Assembly: GCA_000526435.1 (NCBI GenBank) | Contig: JAGB01000002.1 | Location: 248,001-312,000 of the forward strand | Source of the DNA: Caldicoprobacter oshimai DSM 21659 | GTDB taxonomy: Bacteria > Bacillota > Clostridia > Caldicoprobacterales > Caldicoprobacteraceae | Reading direction: 5' to 3' | DNA: 64,000 nucleotides | Shown here: positions 27,506-37,332 of the stretch, piece by piece | Layout of the letters: every line of letters begins with the position of its first letter | Position numbering within the stretch: position 1 is the first letter of the stretch | The notes under the pieces: generated by a model | Told to the model about the DNA's origin: nothing | The model's input: only the letters and a program-made list of their open reading frames with translations | The model's database searches: none | Program-made: the position numbers and the translations under genes

Positions 27506-28519
27506 TTATTTCTCATATCCGTTGGGGTTGTTCTTCTGCCAGTTCCACGAATCCCTGCACATGTCCTCAAGGTTTTTCTCTGCCTTCCAGCCCAGTTCCT
27601 TATGCGCCTTTGTGGGATCAGCATAGCATTTGTCTACATCCCCAGGCCTTCTACCGGTAATGACATAGGGTATCTTTACGCCGTTAACCCTTTCAAAAGT
27701 CTTGACCACGTCAAGCACACTGTACCCCACGCCCGTTCCCAGATTGTACACATCCACACCGCTGTCCTTCATCACCTTCTCCAGTGCCTTCAGGTGCCCT
27801 TTAGCCAAATCAACCACATGGATGTAATCCCTGACGCCCGTACCGTCATGAGTGTCATAGTCGTTGCCAAATACATACAGCTTTTCTCGCTTTCCTACAG
27901 CCACCTGGGTTATATAGGGCATCAAGTTGTTTGGTATGCCGTTGGGGTCCTCCCCTATCCTGCCGCTTTCATGAGCACCTATCGGGTTAAAATATCTCAG
28001 CAGAATAATACCCCACTCGTTATCCGCAACATACACATCCCTCAAAATCTCCTCTATCATATATTTGGTACGCCCATATGGATTGGTGGGACAAAGCGGG
28101 AAATCCTCCTTTATGGGAACGCTTTCGGGCTTGCCGTATACAGTGGCAGAAGAGCTGAAGACTATTTTTTTGACGCCATGCTTCTGCATGACCTCGCACA
28201 ATATAATGGTACCCATGATGTTATTGTAATAGTATTTAAGCGGTATGGCCACCGACTCACCGACAGCCTTAAGCCCTGCAAAGTGTATGACGGCTTGAAT
28301 GTCGTTCTCCGAAAACACCTTGTCAAGCCCGTCTCTGTCCAGAAGGTCAACGGCATATACCTTGAAATCCTTGCCGGTTATCTCCTTTACACGCCTCAAC
28401 GCTTCGGGTTTGCTGTTGGAGAAGTTATCCACAACAACGATGTCATAGCCTGCGTCCAACAGCTCCACGCAGGTATGGCTTCCAATATACCCTGCACCAC
28501 CTGTTACGAGTATAGACAT
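27506..28519 (-). CDS. galE: UDP-glucose 4-epimerase
   Basis: 337 aa from the ATG at 28519 (GAGGAGGGATACC upstream). NAD-binding GxxGxxG ([12 protein letters not shown]), catalytic Ser/Thr region ([10 protein letters not shown]) and YxxxK (YGRTKYMIE), plus [12 protein letters not shown] and [11 protein letters not shown], all typical of GalE. Interconverts UDP-galactose and UDP-glucose, needed for the Leloir pathway or for envelope sugar supply. The frame extends 10 codons further upstream, but without a ribosome site. Confidence 0.95.
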   Translation of the reverse strand: MSILVTGGAGYIGSHTCVELLDAGYDIVVVDNFSNSKPEALRRVKEITGKDFKVYAVDLLDRDGLDKVFSENDIQAVIHFAGLKAVGESVAIPLKYYYNNIMGTIILCEVMQKHGVKKIVFSSSATVYGKPESVPIKEDFPLCPTNPYGRTKYMIEEILRDVYVADNEWGIILLRYFNPIGAHESGRIGEDPNGIPNNLMPYITQVAVGKREKLYVFGNDYDTHDGTGVRDYIHVVDLAKGHLKALEKVMKDSGVDVYNLGTGVGYSVLDVVKTFERVNGVKIPYVITGRRPGDVDKCYADPTKAHKELGWKAEKNLEDMCRDSWNWQKNNPNGYEK

Positions 28520-28837
28520 GGTATCCCTCCTCTTGTATTTGCAATGCAATTTAGTTGAAAATTAAAGCAAAATAGCAAATTTACACACTACTGTCAACTT
28601 ACGAGATAATGACTTTTATGGGAAATCTAATGCTGGCTGCCTAATGGGACCCAAATCCGTCCTATACTTTCTTTACCATCACCGACAAATATTCTATCAT
28701 ATTTTTTCGGATAATTCATCTTCATTAAGATGGAATTTTATTACTAAAATAGAGTAAAATCCAATTGAATACATATCCTTTTAAAACATTCCGGCCATCT
28801 ATTAATGCAATTTTAAAATGGCTACTGCAAAACACCA

Positions 28838-30694
28838 CTACTTGCTCAAATACCACTCCTCGATGTTTCTGTATATATTGAGCTCCCCGGGGGCCTTGAC
28901 GCCGTAAACCCTACTGCTGGTTACAAGCGAGGCGGTCTGAAAATACAGGCTGACCACAGGTAGCTGCTCGACCAGGTGCTTTTGTATGCGGCTGTAAAGC
29001 TCAATAAGCTTGGCATCTTCATAAGTCAAAGCCGCCTCATCGAGCAACTTGTCAAGTTCCTCATTGCGGTATCTCATAAAATTATTGAGACCATTCCCTA
29101 TCTGCCCAGAATGGAACATGAATCTAAGGTCCGGGAATATATCCAGGTAGTAACCGGTCAATACCGCTTCAAACCGGCCACTTTTCAACCTTTCGGTTAG
29201 CTCCTCCCAGGGGAGGATCTCTACCTCCACTGCAATGCCCACCCGTTTTAGCTGTTCAGCAATTATTTCCAAGGCATCCTTCCTCAAGATATTTTCAGAG
29301 TTTGTTAGAATAGAAAATCTAAGCTCAACTTTTTGAGACCCTATCATTTTGTGCCTGACCCAATTATCCTCCTGCTGACTTTGTGCCAAACCGTTTTCAG
29401 CAGCCTCATCTTGCAACACTTGGCCTTCATCGGTCTGCTCCTGTGCATTCTCGGCAGCCTCCTCTTCCAGCATCTGCCCTTCCTCAATCTGCTCCTGTGC
29501 ATTTTGAGCATTGGACCCATTACTGGCGGTTTGATCTGTCTTGCCAAGCACCCAGCCCGCTTGCTCGAGCAGTTCAATTGCCTTATCAGGGTCGTAATCA
29601 TATATCCTGTAACTGCTATCGTAAAGCCATGAATCGGAAGGAATGGGAACATCCACAGCTTCCGCATTGTTCAAATATACCTTGAAAATGATATCCTTTC
29701 TATCCAGAGCATAGGCAATGGCTTTCCTAACGCTAACATCGCTCAATACCGGGTGGCTCATGTTAAACGCCAAAAATTCGTAATTGCGCGTGAGATATCG
29801 GTGGACCTTCGCATCCTCTTCCCTCGGATAGGGATTAATTACAGTAGCCATAATATTCATCAAGTCTATCTCTCGGTCATGGAAGGCCTGCCTTACCTGC
29901 ATCTCATCATGATAAATCCGGGCCAGTATGGCATCGATATAAGGCTGTTTCCCCCAATATTTTTCGTTTCTCACCAACCTGATTTGTCTAAGCCCATCCC
30001 CCCTCTCCTCCCGCTCAATTCCTCCCTTATCTACCTTATAAGGGCCTGTTCCTACCGGTAGGAAACTCATATCCTGCCTGTGCTGCAGCATAAACTCATC
30101 GGATTGATATACCCATTTAGGAAGCACGGGGAAGGTCATAATATCCAGCATGTTGTTTACAGGTTGAAATAGATACACGTTCACCGTATAGGGATCAAAG
30201 GGGTCTGTTTCAATCTTTTGTATACTTGCGTTGCCGGCAATGCCCTTTTGATAAAACGACCCAAGGCGTCCTCCCTGCAATGCCAAAAAGGTAAACACCA
30301 CATCATCCCCAGTGAGCGGCCGCCCATCATGAAACACTACATTTTTTCGCAAATGAAAACGCCATAGTTTTCCGTCATCTTCCACATCCCATGATTCAGC
30401 CAAGCAGGGTTGAGGCTTCATATTCTCATCGTATTCAAACAGCCCTTCAAATATCAGACCAAAAAAATTAATCATATCCCTGGATTTGGTAAGCAAAGGA
30501 TTAAGCGTATCAGGTGATGGTATGGGCACCACCAACTCGCCCCCCTTTTGGGGCTCAGGAGTTTGAGCCTCTTCCCCCTCAGTTTCACCCATTTCGATAT
30601 CCTGTTCTACGATATGAGGTGCCTCTACAATTTTACATGCTGTCAAAGTCAATATATAGATGACCAACGATATCAAAGCAAGCCCTTTCTTCAT
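28838..30694 (-). CDS. Family 5 extracellular substrate-binding lipoprotein (peptide/oligosaccharide ABC type)
   Basis: About 618 aa. Lipobox LTLTAC at the N-terminus; then the DppA/OppA-like fold (PDTLNPLLTKSRDM, CLAESWDVEDDGKLWRFHLRKNVVFHDG, TGPYKVD, RKAIAYALDRKDI). The central region carries an unusual Gln/Glu-rich insertion with an 18-residue tandem repeat. No permease or ATPase gene is adjacent, so it may act with a distant importer or as a receptor. ATG at 30694 chosen from the Met-Lys-Lys signal start; GGGGGAG lies unusually close. Confidence 0.88.
   Translation of the reverse strand: MKKGLALISLVIYILTLTACKIVEAPHIVEQDIEMGETEGEEAQTPEPQKGGELVVPIPSPDTLNPLLTKSRDMINFFGLIFEGLFEYDENMKPQPCLAESWDVEDDGKLWRFHLRKNVVFHDGRPLTGDDVVFTFLALQGGRLGSFYQKGIAGNASIQKIETDPFDPYTVNVYLFQPVNNMLDIMTFPVLPKWVYQSDEFMLQHRQDMSFLPVGTGPYKVDKGGIEREERGDGLRQIRLVRNEKYWGKQPYIDAILARIYHDEMQVRQAFHDREIDLMNIMATVINPYPREEDAKVHRYLTRNYEFLAFNMSHPVLSDVSVRKAIAYALDRKDIIFKVYLNNAEAVDVPIPSDSWLYDSSYRIYDYDPDKAIELLEQAGWVLGKTDQTASNGSNAQNAQEQIEEGQMLEEEAAENAQEQTDEGQVLQDEAAENGLAQSQQEDNWVRHKMIGSQKVELRFSILTNSENILRKDALEIIAEQLKRVGIAVEVEILPWEELTERLKSGRFEAVLTGYYLDIFPDLRFMFHSGQIGNGLNNFMRYRNEELDKLLDEAALTYEDAKLIELYSRIQKHLVEQLPVVSLYFQTASLVTSSRVYGVKAPGELNIYRNIEEWYLSK
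29396..29503 (-). repeat. 54-bp tandem repeat inside the family 5 SBP gene
   Basis: Two units (29396-29449 and 29450-29503) encode NAQEQIEEGQMLEEEAAE and NAQEQTDEGQVLQDEAAE. Length is a multiple of three, so the frame is kept. They lie between two lobes of the SBP. Confidence 0.85.
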
Positions 30695-30715
30695 ACGCTC
30701 CCCCAATCCCTCTCA

Positions 30716-31291
30716 TCAATAGACATCATGTATGCGATATAGCTGTTTGTATTTATCGTAAGCGCTCCATACCCTGGCCACAAAATCCCGTGTCTCTTTA
30801 AAAGGGATATTATCCAACCCTTTCCCGTCTTTGCTATACCTGGGATCTTGTAGCCATCTCTCGACATTGCCACTGCCGCCATTATACGCTGCAAGAGCCA
30901 AATCTAAATTCCCTTTGAAGTGATTGCGAAGCCTATCAAGATACCAGCACCCTATCCGTATATTCACCGCTGGGTCATAAAGGCTGTCATCGCTGTATCC
31001 TTCGATACCCAGCCTTTCTGCCGCCCACCGTCCAGTAGAGGGAATGACCTGCATGAGCCCTCTTGCCCCTTTGTGTGACGTTGCAGCCTCGTTAAATTTG
31101 CTTTCAACCCATATCACTGCACACACCAGATATGGATCCAGCCTGTATTCGCTTGCATACCGAAGTATCAACTCTTCGTACTTCAAAGGATACATCCTCC
31201 TCTGAACCCAACCGTACACCAACGCCACGCACAGTATAAATAATGCCAGTATGATGATGAGCACAAATTTAAAGGTCAAAGTTCTGCCCAT
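30716..31291 (-). CDS. Membrane-anchored lytic transglycosylase (SLT family)
   Basis: 191 aa. One N-terminal membrane helix (TFKFVLIIILALFILCVALVY) and an SLT domain with the catalytic Glu in VWVESKFNEAATSHKGARGLMQV and the AAYNGG motif (LALAAYNGGSGNVERWL). Cleaves peptidoglycan glycan strands, forming 1,6-anhydro ends. It starts 16 bp inside the end of coaE and its stop lies 22 bp before the SBP start, suggesting an operon coaE-slt-SBP. Confidence 0.93.
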   Translation of the reverse strand: MGRTLTFKFVLIIILALFILCVALVYGWVQRRMYPLKYEELILRYASEYRLDPYLVCAVIWVESKFNEAATSHKGARGLMQVIPSTGRWAAERLGIEGYSDDSLYDPAVNIRIGCWYLDRLRNHFKGNLDLALAAYNGGSGNVERWLQDPRYSKDGKGLDNIPFKETRDFVARVWSAYDKYKQLYRIHDVY

Positions 31292-31866
31292 AGCTGCTCC
31301 ACCTGCTTCCGGGTATGCTCCATCTCATGCGAATTATCTATTATTCTGTCAGCATACCGCCTCTTTATATCCTGATCCATCTGGCTGTTTATCCTGTTTA
31401 AGGCCTGCTGGCGCGTCAGCCCGTTCCGCTTCATAAGCCTTTCTATCTGAGTCTCCCTGTCGGCCACAACCAGCCATACCTCATCCACCATATCGCACCA
31501 TCCGGCCTCAATCAGCAGCGCAGCATCCACCACAACGGCCTTATAGCCGCCCCTGGACTTTAACCTATCTATTTCGGATAGCACCTGATGCTGAATTGCC
31601 GGATGCGTAATGGAGTTAAGTTTTTTTAAAGCTTCGGGGTTGGCAAACACCAGCTCTCCCAATTTTTTTCTGTCAATTTCACCATCGGGCAGCAAATACT
31701 GATCCCCAAAGGTTTCCTTTATCCTCTGCCACACAGGCGTTCCCTTTTTCATTATTTCCCTGGCAACCATATCAGCATCTATAACTGCGGCTCCCAAATC
31801 CGCAAGCATCTTGGATACCGTGGACTTGCCACAGGCTATCCCTCCGGTTAGTCCAATTACCTTCAT
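31276..31866 (-). CDS. coaE: Dephospho-CoA kinase
   Basis: 196 aa. P-loop GLTGGIACGKST (residues 5-16), the DADMVAREIM segment, THPAIQ and VVVDAALLIEAGW, then the lid with RLMKRNGLTRQQALNRI. It catalyses the last step of CoA synthesis. The placement downstream of polA is common in Bacillota. It overlaps the transglycosylase gene by 16 bp. Confidence 0.96.
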   Translation of the reverse strand: MKVIGLTGGIACGKSTVSKMLADLGAAVIDADMVAREIMKKGTPVWQRIKETFGDQYLLPDGEIDRKKLGELVFANPEALKKLNSITHPAIQHQVLSEIDRLKSRGGYKAVVVDAALLIEAGWCDMVDEVWLVVADRETQIERLMKRNGLTRQQALNRINSQMDQDIKRRYADRIIDNSHEMEHTRKQVEQLWAEL

Positions 31867-32025
31867 GGCTCTCCCCGCTTTTCATCATGATCATATCATA
31901 TCAACTTAGATTAATTCCTTCACAATCATTTCGTTACACCATAACAATATCATTACTATTTAAAAATTCCTCATGCCATGACCGCAGCAATGTCAAATTT
32001 TTGCATCATACCAAGTTATTGCATC

Positions 32026-34617
32026 CTATTTAGCGTCATACCAGCTCCTGCCCACTCCTACATCCACTACCAGCGGAACCGAGAGCTTTACGGCATTCTC
32101 CATGCACCGCACCACCAAATCCTTGACCTCCTCCAATTCGGGCTTATAGGTGTCTATGATCAGCTCATCGTGCACCTGCAATATGAGCTTTGACCTTAGG
32201 TTTCGCCTCTTCAATTCAGCATACACGTCATTCATAGCCTTTTTTATTATATCAGCCGCACTGCCCTGTATGGGCGTATTCATGGCCAGCCGCTCGCCCT
32301 GTGAACGGATGTTAAAGTTTCGGGACTTAAGCTCGGGCAAATACCTCCTCCGGTTCATCAGCGTGGTCACATACCCCTGCTTTTTGGCGATTTCCACTAT
32401 CCGCTCCATGTACTCTTTGACCTTTGGATAGCGGGCAAAGTAACTGTCTATATACTCCCTGGCCTGCCTACGGCTTATTCCCAAGCTCTTTGCTAGACCG
32501 TAATCGCTGATACCGTACACAATACCAAAGTTAACCGCCTTTGCGCTGCTGCGCTGCTGGGGAGTGACCTTGTCGATTGGCACGCCAAATATCTCGGAAG
32601 CGGTTCGCAGGTGTATATCCTGATTGTTCTTAAAGGCATCGATAAAAGTGGGATCGCCCGACATATGCGCCAGTACCCGCAACTCAATCTGCGAGTAATC
32701 GGCGTCCACCAGCACATAATCTTCTCCGCTGGCAACAAACACTTTACGTATTCTACGCCCCATCTCAAGCTTAACAGGGATATTCTGCAAATTGGGCTCT
32801 GCGCTGCTGATCCTGCCGGTAGCTGTCACCGTTTGATTAAAGCTGGAATGGATCCTTCCATCCCTGGGGTCGATGACGCTCAAAAGCCCGTCTATATAGG
32901 TAGATTTAAGCTTCATCACCTGGCGATACTCGATGATTTTCTCCACCAACTCATGATACGGGCGCAGCTGTTCCAGCACCTCGATATCGGTGGAATACCC
33001 CGTCTTGCTCTTTTTTATGACCGGTAGCCCCAACTTTTCAAACAGCACACTGCCCAGCTGTCTTGGCGAATTTATGTTGAACTCCTCCCCCGCCAGGGCA
33101 TATATTTCCCGGGTAAGGCTTGATAGCTCGGCGGAAAACTCCTCTCCCAGCTGCTCCAGCATTCTTTTGTCCACTTTAAACCCCGTAATCTCCATATCGG
33201 CCAACACGTTTATAAGCGGATGCTCAATCTCCTCGTAGAGATAAAGCATCTCGGTCTCCTTGAGTTTCTCGCGCATATGCTCCGCCAACAAGTATAGGTC
33301 AGCCGCATCGGCATCATCGACGTCTAGGTCAGCATACTCATAAAGCAGCTGGCTCAAATCGTAACGATTTTTTGCAGGGTCCAGCAGGTAAGCTGCTATA
33401 AACACATCGAATTCAAGCCCTTCCACACAAATGCCATATCTGTAGGCCTCCAAAATCAACCTCTTGCCATCGTATACGATCTTCCGCACCTCTTGCCTTT
33501 CCAAAATGGGTTTTAACTCTATAAATATATCTTGCAGGTTTAACCCTTGAGACAGCAAATCGTTTTTTACTTTTATCCTGTACACCCTGCCTGGATTATC
33601 GGCAATGGTTACACAGCCATCAGTTACCAATATGGCCAGCCTGCTGCTCTTGATGAGATTTTCCACCTGCTGTCGCAACTCTTCCCCCGTGTTAACCTCT
33701 ATCACGTTTTTTTCACGAACAGACGTTTTAACCGAAACCCTGCTCTCTGGCTGTATACCGAGCTTCTCAATTATGCTGTGAAACTCCAGCTCTTCCAGGA
33801 ATTCCAGCAGTTCTCTCGAGTGCGGTATCTCATAACAGCAATCCTCCAGCTTTATATCCACCGGTGCATCCTGCATAATGGTGGCCAACCTTTTGCTCAG
33901 CATGGCCTGCTCCCGGTACTTGATTAACGCCTCCTTAAGCTTTTGACTGCTTATCTTATCGGCGTTATCCAAAACCTGCTCAACAGTATGATACTGGTGC
34001 AGTAGTTTAAGAGCCGTCTTTTCGCCTATACCTGGAACACCGGGTATGTTATCGGAACTATCACCCATCAAGGCCTTTAAATCTATGATTTGAGCAGGAG
34101 TCAAGCCATACTCGTTCTTTATCCCTTCAACATCAAAAACCCGTACATCTGATATACCCTTTTTTGTCATAATAACCCTCACTTCGGGGGAAACCAGCTG
34201 AAGGGCGTCCCTGTCGCCGGTGACCAGATAAGCCTCCCATCCCCTTTCCCTGGCCAAACGCGCAAAAGTCCCCAGGATATCATCTGCCTCATAGCCCTCG
34301 ACTTCGTATATGGCTATTCCCATAAGCTGCAACATCCTCTTGAGGAGGTCAAACTGGGGAATGAGCTCCTCAGGAGTCTTTTGCCTTGTGGCCTTGTACT
34401 CGGTATAGGCCTCATGGCGGAAGGTGGGCCCCTTCTTGTCAAATGCCACCCCCAGATAGTCAGGCTTATAATCCTCTATTAGCCTTAAAAGCATATTGGT
34501 AAAGCCATACACGGCATTGGTAGGCACGCCCTTTTTATTTGTCAACATCGGTAGGGCATAAAATGCGCGGTGCATCAAGCTATTTCCATCTATTATCATC
34601 ACTCGCGGTCGTCCCAT
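32026..34617 (-). CDS. polA: DNA polymerase I
   Basis: 863 aa. 5'-nuclease domain 1-290 (LMHRAFYALP, YEADDILGTF, TGDRDALQLV, GDSSDNIPGVPGIGEKTA). The middle domain (about 300-470) keeps the fold but lacks the metal-binding acidic motifs of an active 3'-5' exonuclease, as in Bacillus polymerases. The polymerase domain has motif A (DADYSQIELRVLAHMSGD), motif B (RSSAKAVNFGIVYG) and motif C (VHDELI). AGGAGAG-type site precedes the ATG at 34617. Repair and Okazaki-fragment processing. Confidence 0.97.
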   Translation of the reverse strand: MGRPRVMIIDGNSLMHRAFYALPMLTNKKGVPTNAVYGFTNMLLRLIEDYKPDYLGVAFDKKGPTFRHEAYTEYKATRQKTPEELIPQFDLLKRMLQLMGIAIYEVEGYEADDILGTFARLARERGWEAYLVTGDRDALQLVSPEVRVIMTKKGISDVRVFDVEGIKNEYGLTPAQIIDLKALMGDSSDNIPGVPGIGEKTALKLLHQYHTVEQVLDNADKISSQKLKEALIKYREQAMLSKRLATIMQDAPVDIKLEDCCYEIPHSRELLEFLEELEFHSIIEKLGIQPESRVSVKTSVREKNVIEVNTGEELRQQVENLIKSSRLAILVTDGCVTIADNPGRVYRIKVKNDLLSQGLNLQDIFIELKPILERQEVRKIVYDGKRLILEAYRYGICVEGLEFDVFIAAYLLDPAKNRYDLSQLLYEYADLDVDDADAADLYLLAEHMREKLKETEMLYLYEEIEHPLINVLADMEITGFKVDKRMLEQLGEEFSAELSSLTREIYALAGEEFNINSPRQLGSVLFEKLGLPVIKKSKTGYSTDIEVLEQLRPYHELVEKIIEYRQVMKLKSTYIDGLLSVIDPRDGRIHSSFNQTVTATGRISSAEPNLQNIPVKLEMGRRIRKVFVASGEDYVLVDADYSQIELRVLAHMSGDPTFIDAFKNNQDIHLRTASEIFGVPIDKVTPQQRSSAKAVNFGIVYGISDYGLAKSLGISRRQAREYIDSYFARYPKVKEYMERIVEIAKKQGYVTTLMNRRRYLPELKSRNFNIRSQGERLAMNTPIQGSAADIIKKAMNDVYAELKRRNLRSKLILQVHDELIIDTYKPELEEVKDLVVRCMENAVKLSVPLVVDVGVGRSWYDAK

Positions 34618-35000
34618 GAAAATCTCTCCTTAAAACTTGGCATTTATCGAGCCAACAGCCATTCATTGCTTATATTACCTGACATTTAGACTTTATCATA
34701 TCCACCATCAAAATTCAATCAGCCTTTTTCATTAACATATATTTCCTATGAATTGCTTTGCTTTTATTGTCAACCATAGTGACTATTGCTTAATATTGAT
34801 GTTTTTTAACCTGTATTATATATGACGGATCAATATATAATTTACATAAAATTTATAATTTAAGGAACAGCGCTACAAAAGAAAAATTTTAGCCTTTCAC
34901 CAATAAAATTACCATAATTTTTATAATGACAAATATGTTACGATTATGTTAAAATGTATTACAGATATATAAAATATATTAAAAATTGGAGGTCATAGTT
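34618..35000. other. Divergent intergenic region between polA and the CAP-domain gene
   Basis: 383 bp, very AT-rich (stretches of TATATAT and ATTTTTATAA). It should contain divergent promoters for polA and the CAP gene; no pair with both boxes convincing was chosen. A ribosome site (TTGGAGGTC) precedes the CAP ATG at 35001. Confidence 0.5.
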
Positions 35001-35813
35001 ATGAAAAAACGTATTTCCGCAATTTTATTGGGTATCTTCCTAATAGGGTTGCTGCTCACAGCAGGACAAGCATCGCCGCAGACAGCAGTACTGGCAGCAG
35101 CTGAGGAAGCATGTCCCGCCAAAGTAATGATCACAGCAAATAACCTGAATGTAAGAGCAAACAGCAACACACAGTCGTCTATAATAGATGTTTTGAGGAG
35201 TAACCAGGTAGTCAATGTACTGGGCCAGCGGGGCAACTGGTATATAATAAAGACCGATAACGGAGAAATCGGATCGATCCTTAAGTGGTTTACAAGGCCT
35301 GTGGAACAGCAGCCTACACCGCAGCAACCTGCACCACAACAGCCCCAACCACAGAAGCCTGCTCCGCAGCAACCCGCTCCGCAGCAGCCTGAACCTCAAC
35401 AGCCTGTTCCGCAGGAGCCTTCAAACCAGCTAAGCTATGAACAGTCAAGAATGTTGGAGCTGGTCAATGCCGAGCGAACAAAAGCAGGCCTTAAACCTCT
35501 TATATGGGATGCCGAGCTGGCCAGGGTGGCCAACATCAAGGCCAAGGATATGGTTGACAACAACTACTTCAGCCATACTTCCCCAACTTACGGCAGTCCG
35601 TTTGAAATGATGAGGAAATTTGGCATACAATACAGGACTGCAGGCGAAAACCTGGCGGGCTATCCCTCTGTGGAAGGGGCACACAACGGCCTCATGAACT
35701 CGGAAGGGCATAGGAAGAACATCTTAAACCCCAGCTTCACGCATATAGGCATAGGGGTTCAAAAGAGCCCGAGATACGGTTATGTGTTCGTTCAAATGTT
35801 TGTAGGCAGATAA
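35001..35813 (+). CDS. Secreted CAP-domain protein with SH3 domain (YkwD-like)
   Basis: 270 aa. Signal peptide at 1-25 (KKRISAILLGIFLIGLLLTAG), a bacterial SH3 domain (about 38-95: ANNLNVRANSNTQSSIIDVL), a Pro/Gln repeat linker (about 100-143, QQPAPQQP units) and a CAP/SCP domain (about 148-270: MLELVNAERTKAGLKPL, SHTSPTYGSPFEM, GENLAGY, HRKNILNPSFTHIGIGV). The architecture is that of cell-wall-associated spore or envelope proteins. The start was chosen for the strong ribosome site and signal peptide. A clear terminator follows. Confidence 0.93.
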   Translation: MKKRISAILLGIFLIGLLLTAGQASPQTAVLAAAEEACPAKVMITANNLNVRANSNTQSSIIDVLRSNQVVNVLGQRGNWYIIKTDNGEIGSILKWFTRPVEQQPTPQQPAPQQPQPQKPAPQQPAPQQPEPQQPVPQEPSNQLSYEQSRMLELVNAERTKAGLKPLIWDAELARVANIKAKDMVDNNYFSHTSPTYGSPFEMMRKFGIQYRTAGENLAGYPSVEGAHNGLMNSEGHRKNILNPSFTHIGIGVQKSPRYGYVFVQMFVGR

Positions 35814-35826
35814 CCGGATAATCAAC

Positions 35827-35858
35827 AAAAGCGGTATCTACATGATACCGCTTTTTTA
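35827..35858 (+). terminator. Rho-independent terminator of the CAP gene
   Basis: Stem AAAAGCGGTATC ... GATACCGCTTTTTT with a short loop, 14 bp after the stop, with the T-run on the plus strand. Confidence 0.9.
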
Positions 35859-36161
35859 TATTTTTAATATTCCCTCGCCCAAGAAGATTTCATCCCCCAA
35901 AAAGAACGAGAAGATAGCAGATAGCTAAGGTCAAAAAGCAGAAAATCGGCTACACCCTTTATATGAAATCGCTACTTCCACAATCAGCCGTTTATCCTTC
36001 ATACAACTGCATGTAGTGGTTCTATCAATTCCCTCTTAGCAAAAATCCCGGCCAGTTCCATATTGGGCACAATGGACGGTGGTAGTTTGCGGATTATTTT
36101 GGTATAATAATTCTTGAAGCGCTTATCTACAACTAAATTAATGAGGCGGGAGGAATGTAAT
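35859..36161. other. Intergenic region upstream of the nitroreductase gene
   Basis: 303 bp. A TATAAT hexamer near 36101-36106 (in TTGGTATAATAA) probably belongs to the promoter of the nitroreductase-thpR operon; no good -35 box was seen at the right spacing. A GCGGGAGGAA ribosome site precedes the ATG at 36162. Confidence 0.45.
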
Positions 36162-36680
36162 ATGGATAAACAACAAGTGCTAAACTTCTTCTTCAAAAGA
36201 AGGAGTATCAGGAAGTATAAAGACATGGGTGTAAGCCAGGAAGACATCGACATCATCCTGAGAGCGGCCATGTCGGCTCCCTCTGCTGGAAATCAGCAAC
36301 CCTGGCATTTCATAGTAGTAGACGACCGCCAAAAGATGAAGGAGATCACCAAATATCACCCCTATTCTTCAATGCTCAACACGGCACCCAAGTGCATCAT
36401 CGTAGCAGGGGATGTGTCTTCGCAAAGGTACGAAGGCTACTGGGTACAGGACTGTGCAGCTGCCACACAGAACATGCTGCTGGCCATAGCGCAGCTAGGG
36501 CTGGGCGGAGTATGGCTGGGCGTCCATCCAAGGAAGGAACGTGAGGAAGCGATCCGTAAGATATTCAACATTCCTGAGCATATTGTACCTTTCGCTATCG
36601 TGGCAATCGGCGTACCGGATGAGGAAAAAGGTCCCTCTGACAGATACAATCCCGAAAGAGTACATATGAATACGTGGTGA
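36162..36680 (+). CDS. Nitroreductase-family FMN oxidoreductase
   Basis: 172 aa from the ATG at 36162. Nitroreductase fold: FFFKRRSIRKYKD at the start (FMN phosphate-binding Arg), MSAPSAGNQQPWHFIVV, QNMLLAIAQLGLGGVWLG and FAIVAIGVPDEEKGP. Uses NAD(P)H and FMN; the physiological substrate is not predictable. It overlaps or abuts thpR. The open frame starts 16 codons earlier, but the AGGAGG-like site decides for this Met. Confidence 0.9.
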   Translation: MDKQQVLNFFFKRRSIRKYKDMGVSQEDIDIILRAAMSAPSAGNQQPWHFIVVDDRQKMKEITKYHPYSSMLNTAPKCIIVAGDVSSQRYEGYWVQDCAAATQNMLLAIAQLGLGGVWLGVHPRKEREEAIRKIFNIPEHIVPFAIVAIGVPDEEKGPSDRYNPERVHMNTW

Positions 36681-36685
36681 AAGCA

Positions 36686-37240
36686 ATGAGAGTTTTCATC
36701 GCCATTGAGTTTGAACAGCATATAAAGGATTACCTAAATAAAATCCAGAAACAGGTAATGAGCTACAGCACCGATGGAAACTTTTCAAGGCCGGAAAATT
36801 TCCACCTAACGCTCAAATTCATAGGAGAGGTACAGCCGTCTTTTTTGGGCAGCATTACTGCAGCGATGGCCCAATCGGTCCATGGCATAAAGCCTTTTAA
36901 GCTTCGCCTTGACAATCTGGGGAACTTCCCTCGGGGAAACAAGATGATCATATGGATGGGAGTCAATGGAGAATTGGACATGTTAAACCTGCTGTTTGAC
37001 CAGCTGGAAACATCGCTAGGCAGCATAGGCATTGCTAAAGACACAAGGGGATACTCACCCCATATTACCCTGGGCAGGGAGGTGCGCCTGGCAGTACCCT
37101 TCTCAAAAGTTGCCAGCGCTGTTGCAATAGACCGCCAGCAACAGATAATCGAGGTGCACAAAATATCCCTTATGGAAAGCAAAAGGGAAGATGGCCGCCT
37201 TATATACACCCCTCTTCACAGGCAACCGTTAGCCGATTAA
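36686..37240 (+). CDS. thpR: RNA 2',3'-cyclic phosphodiesterase (2H family)
   Basis: 184 aa. Two HxTx motifs of the 2H phosphoesterases (HLTLKFIGEV near residue 40 and HITLGREV near 120), the usual size for ThpR/LigT. Hydrolyses 2',3'-cyclic phosphate ends of RNA; the in vivo role is unclear. Translationally coupled to the nitroreductase gene, starting 6 bp after its stop; a GTG 12 bp upstream is an alternative start. Confidence 0.93.
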   Translation: MRVFIAIEFEQHIKDYLNKIQKQVMSYSTDGNFSRPENFHLTLKFIGEVQPSFLGSITAAMAQSVHGIKPFKLRLDNLGNFPRGNKMIIWMGVNGELDMLNLLFDQLETSLGSIGIAKDTRGYSPHITLGREVRLAVPFSKVASAVAIDRQQQIIEVHKISLMESKREDGRLIYTPLHRQPLAD

Positions 37241-37332
37241 TCCCAACTGGCAGGGGTTATTGCAACAACAAATGCGCCAGCTTCCCTCACCCCTTTAACT
37301 CTTTGATTTCTCTAGCTTTCATTCCATAGTTG

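Noticed and set aside
27602-28558. A 318-codon plus-strand frame opposite galE
   Set aside because: It is the mirror of the well-supported epimerase gene and carries no recognisable motif.
32026-34617. Loss of 3'-5' proofreading motifs in DNA polymerase I as a novelty
   Set aside because: An inactive exonuclease domain is normal in many Bacillota polymerases.
35040-35399. A minus-strand frame rich in Leu/Arg opposite the Pro/Gln repeats of the CAP protein
   Set aside because: The repetitive composition is only the complement of the PQQP linker codons.
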